This document shows, piece after piece, positions 36,099 through 45,532 of a stretch of 64,000 nucleotides of DNA. The notes below the pieces were generated by a model. That model did not search any database. It had not been told where the DNA came from and was given only the letters and a program-made list of their open reading frames with translations. The DNA is from Sporolactobacillus mangiferae (GTDB lineage Bacteria > Bacillota > Bacilli > Bacillales > Sporolactobacillaceae). The position numbers and the translations under genes were made by a program. The first letter of the stretch is position 1. Every line of letters begins with the position of its first letter. The stretch spans positions 1 through 64,000 of the forward strand of contig NZ_JAMAST010000008.1 in the NCBI RefSeq assembly GCF_023336505.1, given 5' to 3'.

Positions 36099-37322
36099 AT
36101 GTCAGGTATTTTTCCTTCATTTAAAAAAGGAATATGGAAGATTTTATTTGTATACACCGTTTCGCTTTTTGGAACCGGTATGTCTGATCCTTATCTCATT
36201 CTCTATTTGCATCATTTGAGGGGTTTTTCATTTGCAATGGCCGGCTTGATCATAGGCATTGGCGGAGTTGCTGGAACGGTTGCCACTCCGATTTCAGGAC
36301 TGTTAAGTGATCGGTTCGGTGTCAAGCCTGTGTTCCTTGCCGCTTTGGTAATGAGTGCATTGGGACGAATTTTCTATGCAGGTGCTTTTCACGAAGAATG
36401 GGCAATATTTGCATCGCTATTATCCGGTGCTGGTGCCGCAGCGGCCTGGAATGCGTTATCGATTATTTTAATTCATGCCGTTGATCAATCGCAAAAAGTG
36501 GAGCTTTTTGGTGTTGCCTTTGCGTTACAAAATGCCGGGTTTGGCCTGGGGTCTGCATTAAGCGGATTCTTTTTTCAGCGGCATGGTCTTGCTCTTTTTC
36601 AATTCATCTTTCTGCTTGATGCAGCCACCTATGTGTGCTTTGCCTTTTTCAGCAACCGGGTGATTCGGAAATGGCAATACCCACCCATGCCTGTAAAGCG
36701 TAGAAAGATTAATCACTGTTCCTCGCTTCATCGGGTAATGGGACGCCAGAAAGCTTTGTTTATTCTTTCGTGCAGTTACTTAGCTATCAGTACGGCAATG
36801 ACGGGGATGGCGGGTACATTGTTCCCGCAATGGGTCACGGATCAGGCACATGTATCTGTGTCCGTCGTCGGTCAGGCGTTGCTTGCAAACAGTCTGGTCA
36901 TTGTGATTGGACAGTGGTTAGTTCTAAAATTAGTGAAAAATTTGCGGGAGACGATAGCTCTTGCTGCTTCGATGTTACTTTTTGCAGGTGGTTACTCATT
37001 GATCTTTATTGCAGGATTTATCAATGTGTCTGCTGGAGCGCTGATTTTGATTGGCTCATTTGCGATAACGGCAGTGGGTGAAACTCTGCTGTTTTCAAGT
37101 CTTCCTGCGCTGGCAAATGAACTGGCAGCACGAAATGTACAGGGACGGTATAACAGCGCCATTAACACTGCCTGGCAAATGGGGGCTATCATTGGTCCGA
37201 TCATTGCCGGATTCATGATCGACAGACACCACTCGGCTTTGTTGCTTCTTTTATTTATTATCACGCTGGTCGTTCTTGCCCCGATTTTTCTCTGCATGGA
37301 GAGGTACGTGCATCGCGGATAG
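36099..37322 (+). CDS. MFS transporter
   Basis: A 407-residue membrane protein with 12 hydrophobic segments. The loop motif GLLSDRFGVKPVFL after segment 2 and the repeat-like QGRYNSAINTAWQMGAIIGP in the second half are MFS drug-efflux-type features. AGGAGAT lies upstream of the ATG at 36099. Substrate unknown. Confidence 0.88.
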   Translation: MSGIFPSFKKGIWKILFVYTVSLFGTGMSDPYLILYLHHLRGFSFAMAGLIIGIGGVAGTVATPISGLLSDRFGVKPVFLAALVMSALGRIFYAGAFHEEWAIFASLLSGAGAAAAWNALSIILIHAVDQSQKVELFGVAFALQNAGFGLGSALSGFFFQRHGLALFQFIFLLDAATYVCFAFFSNRVIRKWQYPPMPVKRRKINHCSSLHRVMGRQKALFILSCSYLAISTAMTGMAGTLFPQWVTDQAHVSVSVVGQALLANSLVIVIGQWLVLKLVKNLRETIALAASMLLFAGGYSLIFIAGFINVSAGALILIGSFAITAVGETLLFSSLPALANELAARNVQGRYNSAINTAWQMGAIIGPIIAGFMIDRHHSALLLLLFIITLVVLAPIFLCMERYVHRG

Positions 37323-37361
37323 TCTCTTTCTTCTACAGGATTTATCAATCATAAAAAAACA

Positions 37362-37401
37362 GTATACTATTCATGATGATTATAATTATGTATAGTATAC
37401 T
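37362..37401. promoter_or_regulatory. inverted repeat AGTATACTAT/ATAGTATACT
   Basis: Perfect 10-bp arms separated by 20 bases, about 50 bases before the DUF4143 ATPase gene. It may be an operator or the terminator of the MFS gene; the arms are followed by TTTTT. Confidence 0.55.
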
Positions 37402-37452
37402 TTTTATATAGTTAAAATGAATATATATTGTGTTATTCAAGGAGGATAATAA

Positions 37453-38916
37453 ATGATCCCGTTTGCAGACGAAAAGCTGCTTAATTTATTAATTCAATAT
37501 AATCCTTGGTGGAAGGGAATCCCAATATCTGAAAAAATGGCACCGCCGCATCATCGTTTTGCTTATTATGAAGCAACTAAGCTGCTCTTTCATCCGGAAT
37601 TGCGAAGATTTGTGGTTTTATCAGGCGCAAGACGTGTTGGGAAAACGACAATCATGTATCAGCTCATTCAAAATCTTTTAGGAAAAGGAACGGCGGCAAG
37701 AAATATTGTTTACTTGTCGTTTGATAATCCTATTTTGAAATTAGGTGGTTTCGAAGGTGTTCTGCGTGCGTACGAGAATGCCTATCCCACTGAGGGAACC
37801 CTTTATTTTTTCTTTGATGAAGTTCAGTATGCGGAAAACTGGGAAACCTGGATAAAGACGTTATATGATACGCGCCTTAATGTCCGCTTAGTTGCGACTG
37901 GGTCCGCAAGTCCTGCTTTAGAAAAAGGTTCTGCCGACAGCGGTGTGGGGAGATGGAGTGTACTTAAAATTCCGACCCTATCCTTCTATGAATATTGTGA
38001 TCTTTTGCAAATACCGGCAAGGCCCCAATTGGAATCCGGCATACGTCCAACTCAACTCTATCGGCTGCCGCAGAGTGATTTAACGGACCTCATGACCAGG
38101 CTGTCTTCGTTACAACAGCATTTTTACCGATATCTTTCAGTTGGAGGATTTCCGGAGCTTGCACTGTCACATGATGACGCCTTTTCACAGAGAATGCTTC
38201 GGGAAGATGTTGTTGATAAAGTGATTAAGCGTGATCTTTTAACACTCTTTAATGTACGCAATCCGTTGCAGCTTGAAAAGGTATTTCTGTACCTATGTAT
38301 GAATTCTTCAAATATTATTAACTTGTCCACAATGTCCAAAGAGCTCGATGGCATGAATAAAGTGACGCTTTCGAATTATATACGCTTCTTAAAGGAGGCC
38401 AATTTAATTTACATTAGTGAACCCATCAGTGTTGAGGGCAAGGGCATTCTCAAAGGCCGCCCGAAAATTTATGTCGCTGACGCTGCCATACGCAATGCAG
38501 TGCTCATGCTGGATGATGTCATTACCAATTCGAATGAAATGGGCGTGATGGTTGAATCAACAGTGTATAAGCATATTGCAGCTTTTTATTATACAACGAA
38601 TGCACAAGTCGGTTATTATCGTAAGCTTAAAGAAAATGAAAAAGAAGTCGATGTTGTGGTTGAACTGCCTGCTTCCAGAATTTTGTGTGAGGTTAAATAT
38701 CGCGAAAATTCGCATATTCCGGAATCCGATGCGATTATTGAACTTGCTAATGACGAAAGCAAAAAGACACGGGGGGCTTTGGTTATTACAAAACGAGCTG
38801 AGGATTATGGCGTGACTGCGCATCATACGCGCGTTCCGGTCATCCGAATTCCCGCACCGGCTTTTTTATACCTGCTCGGTCATTCGGAAAAAGAAGGATA
38901 TGCTGCAAAAATGTGA
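37453..38916 (+). CDS. AAA ATPase with DUF4143 domain
   Basis: A 487-residue protein. Walker A is GARRVGKTT near residue 60, Walker B TLYFFFDEVQY, sensor ATGSASPAL, and a C-terminal DUF4143 half ending in a PD-(D/E)XK-like region (EKEVDVVVELPASRILCEVKYRE). The nuclease-like D...EVK pattern is visible. The family is common, often near mobile or defence genes, with no proven role. GGAGG precedes the ATG. It stands alone. Confidence 0.9.
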   Translation: MIPFADEKLLNLLIQYNPWWKGIPISEKMAPPHHRFAYYEATKLLFHPELRRFVVLSGARRVGKTTIMYQLIQNLLGKGTAARNIVYLSFDNPILKLGGFEGVLRAYENAYPTEGTLYFFFDEVQYAENWETWIKTLYDTRLNVRLVATGSASPALEKGSADSGVGRWSVLKIPTLSFYEYCDLLQIPARPQLESGIRPTQLYRLPQSDLTDLMTRLSSLQQHFYRYLSVGGFPELALSHDDAFSQRMLREDVVDKVIKRDLLTLFNVRNPLQLEKVFLYLCMNSSNIINLSTMSKELDGMNKVTLSNYIRFLKEANLIYISEPISVEGKGILKGRPKIYVADAAIRNAVLMLDDVITNSNEMGVMVESTVYKHIAAFYYTTNAQVGYYRKLKENEKEVDVVVELPASRILCEVKYRENSHIPESDAIIELANDESKKTRGALVITKRAEDYGVTAHHTRVPVIRIPAPAFLYLLGHSEKEGYAAKM

Positions 38917-39019
38917 CTGGGATCTGACCATAAATACGAACAGAAAATTTTTGAAATGTATGCAATGCCCATAAATGAACGAGAATCATTGTTACTAAAA
39001 ATGAGGGAAGGTAATGAAA

Positions 39020-39520
39020 ATGAAAAAACTGATCATCATTAATGGGACGATGGGTGTTGGAAAATCGACGGTTGCGGAGCTGGTCGCAGACCGACTGGAG
39101 CCAAGCGTGTTTCTCGATGGCGACTGGTGCTGGAAAATGAATCCATGGGTCTTCTCAGAAGAGAACAAAGCCATGGTCATCAATAACATTACTTATTTGT
39201 TGAACGCCTACCTGGCTAACACTTCATTCCGCTATGTCATCTTTTGTTGGGTACTTCATCGTGAGTTCATTTTTGATCAGATTCTCTCTCGTCTGCATGG
39301 TGGCTTTGACCTGTATAAATTTTCGTTGATTTGCTCTAAAGAAGCATTGCGTGCGCATTTTACGCAGGATGTTCAAAAGGGAATTCGAACGATGGACACG
39401 CTTGAGGCAAGCTATTCACGGATGCAGCTGTATCAAACGTTATCCACGCAGAAAATCGACGTAAGTCATCTTTCCGCCGGACAGGCAGCAAACCGGCTGA
39501 TCGAGCAGATCGGAAAATAA
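39020..39520 (+). CDS. P-loop nucleotide kinase-like protein
   Basis: A 166-residue protein starting MKKLIIINGTMGVGKST with a Walker A motif at residues 9-16. The block VFLDGDWCWKMNPW resembles small-molecule kinases of the shikimate/gluconate type (AAA_17/33-like). The start at 39020 has AAGG 8 bases upstream; an ATG two codons earlier is too close. Substrate unknown. Confidence 0.8.
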   Translation: MKKLIIINGTMGVGKSTVAELVADRLEPSVFLDGDWCWKMNPWVFSEENKAMVINNITYLLNAYLANTSFRYVIFCWVLHREFIFDQILSRLHGGFDLYKFSLICSKEALRAHFTQDVQKGIRTMDTLEASYSRMQLYQTLSTQKIDVSHLSAGQAANRLIEQIGK

Positions 39521-39802
39521 CGCACCTCAGATCCCATATATGTTTTCAGCACGTTCATCGGATAACGATTTTGTTTCTAAGGTCTGATCAGCGTGGGCGA
39601 AGATAACGAATGATGACACGCCCATTGCTCCCAAACTCACGAATATTTGTGTCAGCCCTTAATCACTTTCCGCTCTGAACAGGACATAAATAAAGGTCAA
39701 CTTGTGAAAAAACAGACATGCAACTATTGGTTGACAAATTGACAGCTTGAAGTGGTCGTCGGCATAAAGAAAAAATAATAGACTGAAGGTGAGGTGATAA
39801 GC

Positions 39803-40588
39803 ATGAGTTTTCAGGAAAAGCTGCGAACATTACGAAAACAGCAGGGGATGTCTCAGGAAACATTGGCGAATGAACTTAACGTGTCGAGACAAGCCGTTTC
39901 TAAGTGGGAGTCCGGGCAATCTTATCCGGATATGGAAAAATTAATTGCGCTCAGCAAAAGATTTGAAACCAGTATTGACAGCCTGGTTCAGGATGCTTCT
40001 CCGGCCGAAGAAAAATCGAGCGATTCAAAAACAATGATCATGCGCAGTCACAGGTTGCATTACGAATATAAAAGTGATCGGAAGCTGTTTGGTCTTCCAC
40101 TGATTCATGTCAATATCGGTTCCGGATTATATGTCGCTAAAGGAATCATCGCGGTGGGCTGCGTTGCCATCGGCCTGTTATCCGTAGGGCTGCTATCTCT
40201 GGGTGTTCTCTGTGTTGGTCTGCTGTCGCTCGGGCTGCTTAGTTTCGGTAATCTTGTTCTTGGCGTGCTGCTTGCTGTCGGAGGCATCGCAATCGGGACA
40301 CTTGCCATTGGCGGTATAGCGATCGGCGTGTTTTCTCTGGGTGGCCTATCGATTGGGATGTTCTCCATCGGCGGAATGGCCATCGCTTCTCATGTGGCTA
40401 TTGGTGAGTACGCCCATGGGTATGTCGCCGTCGGGCGTGCTGTTCAAGGCATGGAAACTGTTGTTTCTTCGACACAGGAAGGTCCTATGAGCGACATTTC
40501 TGCGGCCGAAGTTCAGGCGGCCATTCTCAAAGCCTATCCACATTTGTGGACACCGATCATTAAGGGATTGACATTCATTTTCCATTAA
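39803..40588 (+). CDS. XRE-family HTH protein with glycine-rich hydrophobic repeat domain
   Basis: A 261-residue protein. Residues 1-65 are a Cro/CI-type helix-turn-helix (LRKQQGMSQETLANELNVSRQAVSKWE). After LFGLPLIHVNIGSGLYVAKG (about residues 95-115) comes about 90 residues of pentad-like repeats with G at regular spacing (VGLLSLGVLCVGLLSLG, IGTLAIGGIAIGVFSLGG). It could be membrane-embedded or a hydrophobic solenoid. GAGGTG is 6 bases before the ATG. The combination suggests a membrane-tethered regulator. Confidence 0.82.
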   Translation: MSFQEKLRTLRKQQGMSQETLANELNVSRQAVSKWESGQSYPDMEKLIALSKRFETSIDSLVQDASPAEEKSSDSKTMIMRSHRLHYEYKSDRKLFGLPLIHVNIGSGLYVAKGIIAVGCVAIGLLSVGLLSLGVLCVGLLSLGLLSFGNLVLGVLLAVGGIAIGTLAIGGIAIGVFSLGGLSIGMFSIGGMAIASHVAIGEYAHGYVAVGRAVQGMETVVSSTQEGPMSDISAAEVQAAILKAYPHLWTPIIKGLTFIFH

Positions 40589-40590
40589 TT

Positions 40591-40839
40591 TCACTTCATC
40601 AAAAGATCGAAGAAATAACCCATAAAAATAAGCGAAAGTCCTATAGAAAAATGAACATTTCTTTTATTGATCCCGAGCCGTTCGAACAGCATAAACAGCA
40701 GGGCAATGATGATGAAAAATAGAGCGCTGCTCATTACATAGCCCAAATGATCCCAGAAAATGGCGGGTATTTTCTGATAAATCCCGGATATGGTGCCTAA
40801 AGTCAATAATAGAAGCGGAATTCTTAATTTCCAGTGCAT
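40591..40839 (-). CDS. small membrane protein
   Basis: An 82-residue protein with two or three hydrophobic segments (LRIPLLLLTLGTISGIY, MSSALFFIIIALLFMLF, FSIGLSLIFMGYFF). It starts at 40839 behind GGGGTG. Convergent with the XRE gene with only 2 bases between stops. Family not recognised. Confidence 0.65.
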   Translation of the reverse strand: MHWKLRIPLLLLTLGTISGIYQKIPAIFWDHLGYVMSSALFFIIIALLFMLFERLGINKRNVHFSIGLSLIFMGYFFDLLMK

Positions 40840-41066
40840 GTCATCACCCCATCGTGAAGGATAAGCGAACAATCAGCAGCGCTGTTCTTAGTATAACAGA
40901 CGCGTTGGTTGAATCGAATGAACAAATTGGTGGCAGCAAACCAATCTTTAATAACGATCGCTCCCAATTTATAAAATGAACTGAATTGTCAAATAAATGA
41001 TGTGCTGCACCTTCCCACTTCCTTTATAATGGAAACAGATCCTGCCCCGTCAAAGGAGGAATTACA

Positions 41067-41981
41067 ACGAATGCGAGAAGCAAAGAATTGATTGCTTTAG
41101 CAATGGACTATGTTGCTTCGTTCTTTCCCAATGAACGCTTTGTATCAATAGGTGGTTCAATAGCAAGAGGAACTGCGGATCAATACAGTGATGTTGATCT
41201 AACCATTTATAACCACTTAAAAGTGACCGATGATCAGAACGTTGAATACCGCGATATCATCATCCAGATTCATTTTTCCTCACTGCCAAGAATAAGGTCT
41301 GTCTGCAAAGATCCATGGGCAAATCGTTTTCTATCTGAAATCAGGGTGCTTCGGGATAAAGATAATCTTCTAAGGAACATACATCAGGAAGCCTGTACAT
41401 TTCTAAACTCGTCCAGCGCGCAGAAAAAGATGATTTATACAGTTCAGGAGATCGTTCAACATAGAATCCTCGCTGCCAAACGTTTTTATCAAATCGGCCG
41501 ATTTTATTCGGCAACCAATGCAGCAATGGGTTCATGGTCGGAAGCAGCTTTTCTTTATTTGTATTTAGCTGTTTCTGATTTAGAGAGAGCGGAGGCATTT
41601 TATGATCAATTATTGCCGCTGTTGGGATTTGATTTAAAGGACAAGGAAAAAGATGCTGTTTTGGAATCTGAATACAAGATTGTCGAGTATCATCACAAAG
41701 CTTTTTCACTGGGCTTTGTCAGTCCACGTTCTGTATACAAAGAGGAAAAGGTAAGCAGAAGGAAGCCTGGGGCACTTCATCATCTTGCTTTTCAAGTCGG
41801 CTTGCGTGCTGAAGTTGACCGCCTGTTCGCCGAGATTAAAAAAATGAGGATTAACATCGTTCATTTTCCACGATTTTATCCTGAGTATTGTAAGGATTAC
41901 TATGCTTTTTTCTTTAAAGATTCTGAGGGTATTGAGTACGAGATTGTTAGCTTCAATCGATCGGCTTACTTTGTACTATAA
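41067..41981 (+). CDS. nucleotidyltransferase-VOC fusion, start codon apparently ACG
   Basis: Residues 1-160 resemble a minimal nucleotidyltransferase (GGSIARGTADQYSDVDLTIY), as in aminoglycoside nucleotidyltransferases. From about 160 the protein becomes a VOC/glyoxalase domain (YLYLAVSDLERAEAFYDQLLPLLGF, ending SEGIEYEIVSFN). The junction is abrupt, like a deletion fusion. AAAGGAGG is followed by ACG AAT GCG in frame where ATG is expected; the first usual start is TTG at 41088. The stop codon lies inside a copy of the dispersed TACTATAAGAAAGT repeat. Probably a chimeric or dying gene. Confidence 0.7.
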   Translation, partial: TNARSKELIALAMDYVASFFPNERFVSIGGSIARGTADQYSDVDLTIYNHLKVTDDQNVEYRDIIIQIHFSSLPRIRSVCKDPWANRFLSEIRVLRDKDNLLRNIHQEACTFLNSSSAQKKMIYTVQEIVQHRILAAKRFYQIGRFYSATNAAMGSWSEAAFLYLYLAVSDLERAEAFYDQLLPLLGFDLKDKEKDAVLESEYKIVEYHHKAFSLGFVSPRSVYKEEKVSRRKPGALHHLAFQVGLRAEVDRLFAEIKKMRINIVHFPRFYPEYCKDYYAFFFKDSEGIEYEIVSFNRSAYFVL

Positions 41982-41987
41982 GAAAGT
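41974..41987. repeat. dispersed repeat, left-end fragment
   Basis: TACTATAAGAAAGT, identical to the left end of the copies at 11736 and 53770. It supplies the stop codon of the upstream fusion gene. Confidence 0.6.
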
Positions 41988-42093
41988 TTGAAAAATTGGA
42001 TGAAGTGCTGGACTGTTTGTAATGCATCCTGTCTTAAACGGCAAGCTTTAAAACTTTGAATCTCACGTCAATGGACAGAAATGGATGATGCTG

Positions 42094-42795
42094 ATGAAAA
42101 AATTAAAAACCCTGTCCCTAGTTGCTGCTTCGTTCATTGTGTTAGTGGTTTTGATTGGCTTCTATCTTGATCGATTTCACGGTTTTCATGATCAGCACGT
42201 ATTCAGTGGTGACCTGGACCGTGATCAGGTCACCAATCAATTCGATGCGGATACGGATGGCGATGGCGCGGCAAATCTCAAGGATGGGGACGCCAACGGA
42301 AATGGAAAATCGAATCAACAGGATCTCATTGATGGAGCAAAGCAGCTGGTTGGTGTGCTCTATGATCCGCTGAAAGGCGGACATGGTAACATCGGCGGAA
42401 ATATGGGTTTCATTGTTTGTGTTGATGTTCCGCGCATTGCCTATGCGGATGCCGGTATTTCTCTGGATCAGCTGCTCAAAAATGATTTTGCACATCATCC
42501 GGACCACTATCAGACCCAAAAAGGCACCAACACACCGGCAACTCCTTATTTTTATCGCCGTGTGCGCAATGTCTATGATTATGCCCGTAATAATGGGCAG
42601 CTTGTTGCGAATGCAACGTACCCCAAAGTCGGCGACATTGTTTTTTACAGCCGATATCATGCGACACTTGTGGTGGGGACGTACTCAGACGGAACCTATG
42701 ATGAGGTAGAGGCAAGCCCGAAACAGGTGTATGTTCGCGACCATGTACATAAGAAATGGAAAAAACGTGATGTTGCCCGACTGCTGAATAAATAG
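42094..42795 (+). CDS. DUF1287-like exported protein with calcium-binding-type repeats
   Basis: A 233-residue protein with one N-terminal membrane segment. It then has a D-rich stretch (DLDRDQVTNQFDADTDGDG...DANGNGKSNQQD) like thrombospondin type 3 or dockerin calcium loops. The C-terminal 160 residues resemble DUF1287, an NlpC/P60-like fold: the possible catalytic cysteine is in FIVCVDVPRIAY and histidine in RYHATLVV. It may cleave or bind cell-wall peptides. The start is uncertain among three nearby ATGs. Confidence 0.65.
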   Translation: MKKLKTLSLVAASFIVLVVLIGFYLDRFHGFHDQHVFSGDLDRDQVTNQFDADTDGDGAANLKDGDANGNGKSNQQDLIDGAKQLVGVLYDPLKGGHGNIGGNMGFIVCVDVPRIAYADAGISLDQLLKNDFAHHPDHYQTQKGTNTPATPYFYRRVRNVYDYARNNGQLVANATYPKVGDIVFYSRYHATLVVGTYSDGTYDEVEASPKQVYVRDHVHKKWKKRDVARLLNK

Positions 42796-42876
42796 GCAGA
42801 AAGCAAGGCAGGCTTATGAATCGCAGATTTACTCACATCTATTCAAGGTCAACATTGAAAGAAGGAAACAGATGAA

Positions 42877-43404
42877 ATGAACGGACGATTATATTTGTAC
42901 AAGCCTTCATTCCGTGAACTGGCTTATCGACAAAAACTATTGGCACAGCCGGACACTATGTCATTCAATCGCGGCTATCATCTGCCACTTGATAATTATA
43001 ATAACGACCCAGGGTGCATTGATTTCACGGAAAAGTATTGGAACGATTGGTATTTGCGATGGAACGGCAACGGGACTAAAAACTACTATGCGTATATTAT
43101 GAAAAATGATACCCGAACGCCAATCGGTGAAGTGGCCCTGCGATATGACGCAGAACAGAGAGCCTACTGCGTGAACATAATCATTGAAGCAAAATTTCGC
43201 GGATGTGGATACAGTGAAGAAGCTGTGCGGCTGCTCATTGAAACAGCCTTCAATCAATTAGGCGCAGAGAAACTGTATGACGAGTTTCCTGGGGCAAGGA
43301 CGTCAGCTGAGAAAGTTTTCAAGAAACTTGGATTTATCAGGACCTCGGAATCAATTGTGGAATTGACAAAGGTCCAATATTTGAAAACACTGAATCATGG
43401 TTGA
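42877..43404 (+). CDS. GNAT-family N-acetyltransferase
   Basis: A 175-residue protein with the acetyl-CoA-binding pattern EAKFRGCGYSEEAVRLLIETAF and the C-terminal AEKVFKKLGFI. It resembles RimJ/RimL-type acetyltransferases. GAAGGA lies upstream. Substrate unknown. Confidence 0.88.
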   Translation: MNGRLYLYKPSFRELAYRQKLLAQPDTMSFNRGYHLPLDNYNNDPGCIDFTEKYWNDWYLRWNGNGTKNYYAYIMKNDTRTPIGEVALRYDAEQRAYCVNIIIEAKFRGCGYSEEAVRLLIETAFNQLGAEKLYDEFPGARTSAEKVFKKLGFIRTSESIVELTKVQYLKTLNHG

Positions 43405-43575
43405 AAAGCATGGGTGAGTATTTGGACGTCCGTTTTTTCTGAACATACATAAATATAATATTTTTGAATAAATGGTTGCAAAACAATCAAAAAATGCTTT
43501 GCTTTTCAACGTATTTAATCGTATTTTTATTAAAAAGCGATTATCAGTGCCAGTAGCGGAAAAGGTGATGATTCG

Positions 43576-43908
43576 GTGGCTTGGGGTTACATTATAAAAT
43601 TTATCATTGGCGGGACCATTTTTGTGCTCATGTCCTATTTCAGCAAATCAAAGATTCTGTTTTTATCAGGGGTCATCACTTTTATTCCTGTCATGACGTT
43701 GATCAATATGGGGCTGCAAATTCGGCATATGAATGTTGAGGAATTCAGGACCACAGAATTTGATGGAATTTTTGGCGCGTTCGGCGCGGTTGTCTTAATT
43801 TTTTCTGTGTTTTTCTTAACAAATTGGCTGCGTCCGGTAAACGCAGTTATTTTGTCCGCAGGAATATATCTTATTTATATGGCGTCCTGCAAGTACCTGT
43901 TAGGTTAA
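43576..43908 (+). CDS. four-segment membrane protein
   Basis: A 110-residue hydrophobic protein with four predicted membrane helices; FVLMSYFSKSKILFLSGVITFIPVMTLINMG resembles GlpM/DUF3147-type proteins. It starts GTG behind AAAGGTG. Assignment to a family is tentative. Confidence 0.7.
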   Translation: MAWGYIIKFIIGGTIFVLMSYFSKSKILFLSGVITFIPVMTLINMGLQIRHMNVEEFRTTEFDGIFGAFGAVVLIFSVFFLTNWLRPVNAVILSAGIYLIYMASCKYLLG

Positions 43909-43934
43909 GCGAAACGAAGATAGGGGACCAGATC

Positions 43935-44078
43935 ATGACTGACGATGACAAAAAAGTAAAAAAAATCAGTGAAGATAACAATTTTGATCGCGTTTTCATC
44001 GGAAAACCAGGATGTATGTCTGTGATTGTAATCATTGCCATCGCATTTATTTTATATGCTCTTTTTATTGCAAAATAG
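43935..44078 (+). CDS. small single-span membrane protein
   Basis: A 47-residue protein: charged N-terminus MTDDDKKVKKISEDN and one C-terminal hydrophobic helix. AGGGG lies 9 bases before the ATG. It follows the four-segment membrane protein by 26 bases, so the two may form an operon. No family recognised. Confidence 0.6.
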   Translation: MTDDDKKVKKISEDNNFDRVFIGKPGCMSVIVIIAIAFILYALFIAK

Positions 44079-44135
44079 GAGTAATGCCGACAGTTGATGC
44101 ATGAAAGCACTATGGAATGAAATGGAGCGTATAAA

Positions 44136-44495
44136 ATGCACATAAAGAAAACCTATTTTCGCATGTATGTGAATGATTTAGACGAAGTTCTGCCGTTCTA
44201 TGAAAAATTGTTTGGTATGCATCCGGACACACGATTTAACTATCCTGAAATGCATCTGGAACTCGCTTCAATTGGTGATTTTCTGTTTGTCGCAGGGAAA
44301 CGTGAAGATCTGAAACCATTCAGCAAAACCAAAGTGACTTTCATGGTTGACTCACTTGATGACTTTCTCATTTATTTTAAGCAGAACCATTTTGAGATCA
44401 TCAGAGAACCACGAAAAGTACCAACAGGAAAAAATGTCACGGTAAGACACCCTGACGGTCTTATTGCGGAATATGTTGAACATCAATCTTCATAA
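44136..44495 (+). CDS. VOC-family (glyoxalase-like) protein
   Basis: A 119-residue protein with paired beta-alpha-beta modules: RMYVNDLDEVLPFYEKLFGM and VTFMVDSLDDFLIYFKQ, ending GKNVTVRHPDGLIAEYVEH with a metal-ligand-like glutamate. Could be a lyase, dioxygenase or antibiotic-binding protein. Confidence 0.88.
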   Translation: MHIKKTYFRMYVNDLDEVLPFYEKLFGMHPDTRFNYPEMHLELASIGDFLFVAGKREDLKPFSKTKVTFMVDSLDDFLIYFKQNHFEIIREPRKVPTGKNVTVRHPDGLIAEYVEHQSS

Positions 44496-44820
44496 ATAAA
44501 GTCAGTTAATCTCGCGAGCAGCCAATCCATCTCATTGCTTAATGGATGAATTGATAACTTTTTATTGGAACGATACTCAAAAATTGTGAGCAATTATCGC
44601 ATTACCATTAGTAACAGATGCTCAAGTGCTTGATTTTGGAAGGTAATTTGGCATTACAGCTAATCATTTTGTGCCAAATAACTCATTTTTGCAATAGAAT
44701 CAAATGCAGACATGGTTAAGATGAGCGTGAAAGAAAAGAAAATAAGTATGATCGGGTTATTGGCGGATTGAATGAATCAAAAAGCTGAATAAAAACAACC
44801 CCAATGGTAGTGAAACCAAA
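44496..44820. other. intergenic gap
   Basis: No open frame with a good start, no clear terminator and no RNA motif was seen in these 325 bases. Confidence 0.4.
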
Positions 44821-45204
44821 ATGAACAGATATGAGATGGATCGTCTTTTTCAGAATTATGTCAACGGATGGAAAAAAAGTGACAAACAGTTAATTATAAG
44901 CACCTGTGATGTTACCTGTGAAATCATTGAATGCTATGGTCCGGTTTATAAAGGAACCAATCAAATAGAAAGCTGGATTGATGCTTGGATAAGCAGGCAT
45001 CATCGGGTGAAACAATGGGATATCCTGAGAAATTACATTGATACTGCTTCTTTAACAGCCGTTTTTGAATGGGCATTTAAATGCTATTCGGGAAAAAAAG
45101 ATCATCATTTCAAAGGCTGCAGTGTTGTTCAATACAATAGTACATATATTACATGCATAAAAGAATATAGAATGGAAGCTGTTCATTATTATCCTTATGA
45201 GTAA
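44821..45204 (+). CDS. SnoaL/NTF2-like protein
   Basis: A 127-residue protein with the pattern of nuclear-transport-factor-2-like folds: an N-terminal helix (DRLFQNYVNGWKKSD), then CDVTCEIIECYGPVYKGTNQIESWI and VFEWAFKCYSGKKDHHFKG. It could bind or isomerise a small hydrophobic molecule. Stand-alone. Confidence 0.8.
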   Translation: MNRYEMDRLFQNYVNGWKKSDKQLIISTCDVTCEIIECYGPVYKGTNQIESWIDAWISRHHRVKQWDILRNYIDTASLTAVFEWAFKCYSGKKDHHFKGCSVVQYNSTYITCIKEYRMEAVHYYPYE

Positions 45205-45235
45205 GCTACCTATTGTTGTGGCAACTGCTTGAGAG

Positions 45236-45478
45236 AAATGTTCTATTGACTTTTTGTGGGTTGATAAAGCAGTTCGCGGTAAGGGATACGGTAGTAAATT
45301 ATTGAATAAGATGGAGAACTTTGCACTGGAAAGTGGATGCAGGTTCATCGATCTGGATACATTCAGTTTTCAGGCGCCTGAGTTTTATAAAAAACACGGG
45401 TTTCAAGTTTTTGGTGTTCTTGAAAATCATCCGGAGGGATTTAATCAATATTTTTTACAAAAGAGATTCGCGAAATAA
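45236..45478 (+). pseudogene. C-terminal half of a GNAT acetyltransferase
   Basis: The frame reads IDFLWVDKAVRGKGYGSKLL with the acetyl-CoA site, then DLDTFSFQAPEFYKKHGF, the second half of a GNAT protein. The N-terminal about 60 residues are missing and no ribosome binding site precedes it. Probably inactive. Confidence 0.75.
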
Positions 45479-45532
45479 AGAAGATGTCTGGTGGTTTAGA
45501 ATTATTGTGCGATTATGGGGGAGGGAACCTTT

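Noticed and set aside
39530-39660. minus-strand frame with a hydrophobic start and ADQTLETKSL
   Set aside because: It looks slightly like a signal-peptide protein but is about 40 codons with no ribosome binding site or ATG at the right place, so it is not reported as a gene.
42142-42660. 172-codon minus-strand frame
   Set aside because: Antisense to the DUF1287-like gene whose membrane segment, calcium-type loops and C/H residues are clear; no ribosome binding site.
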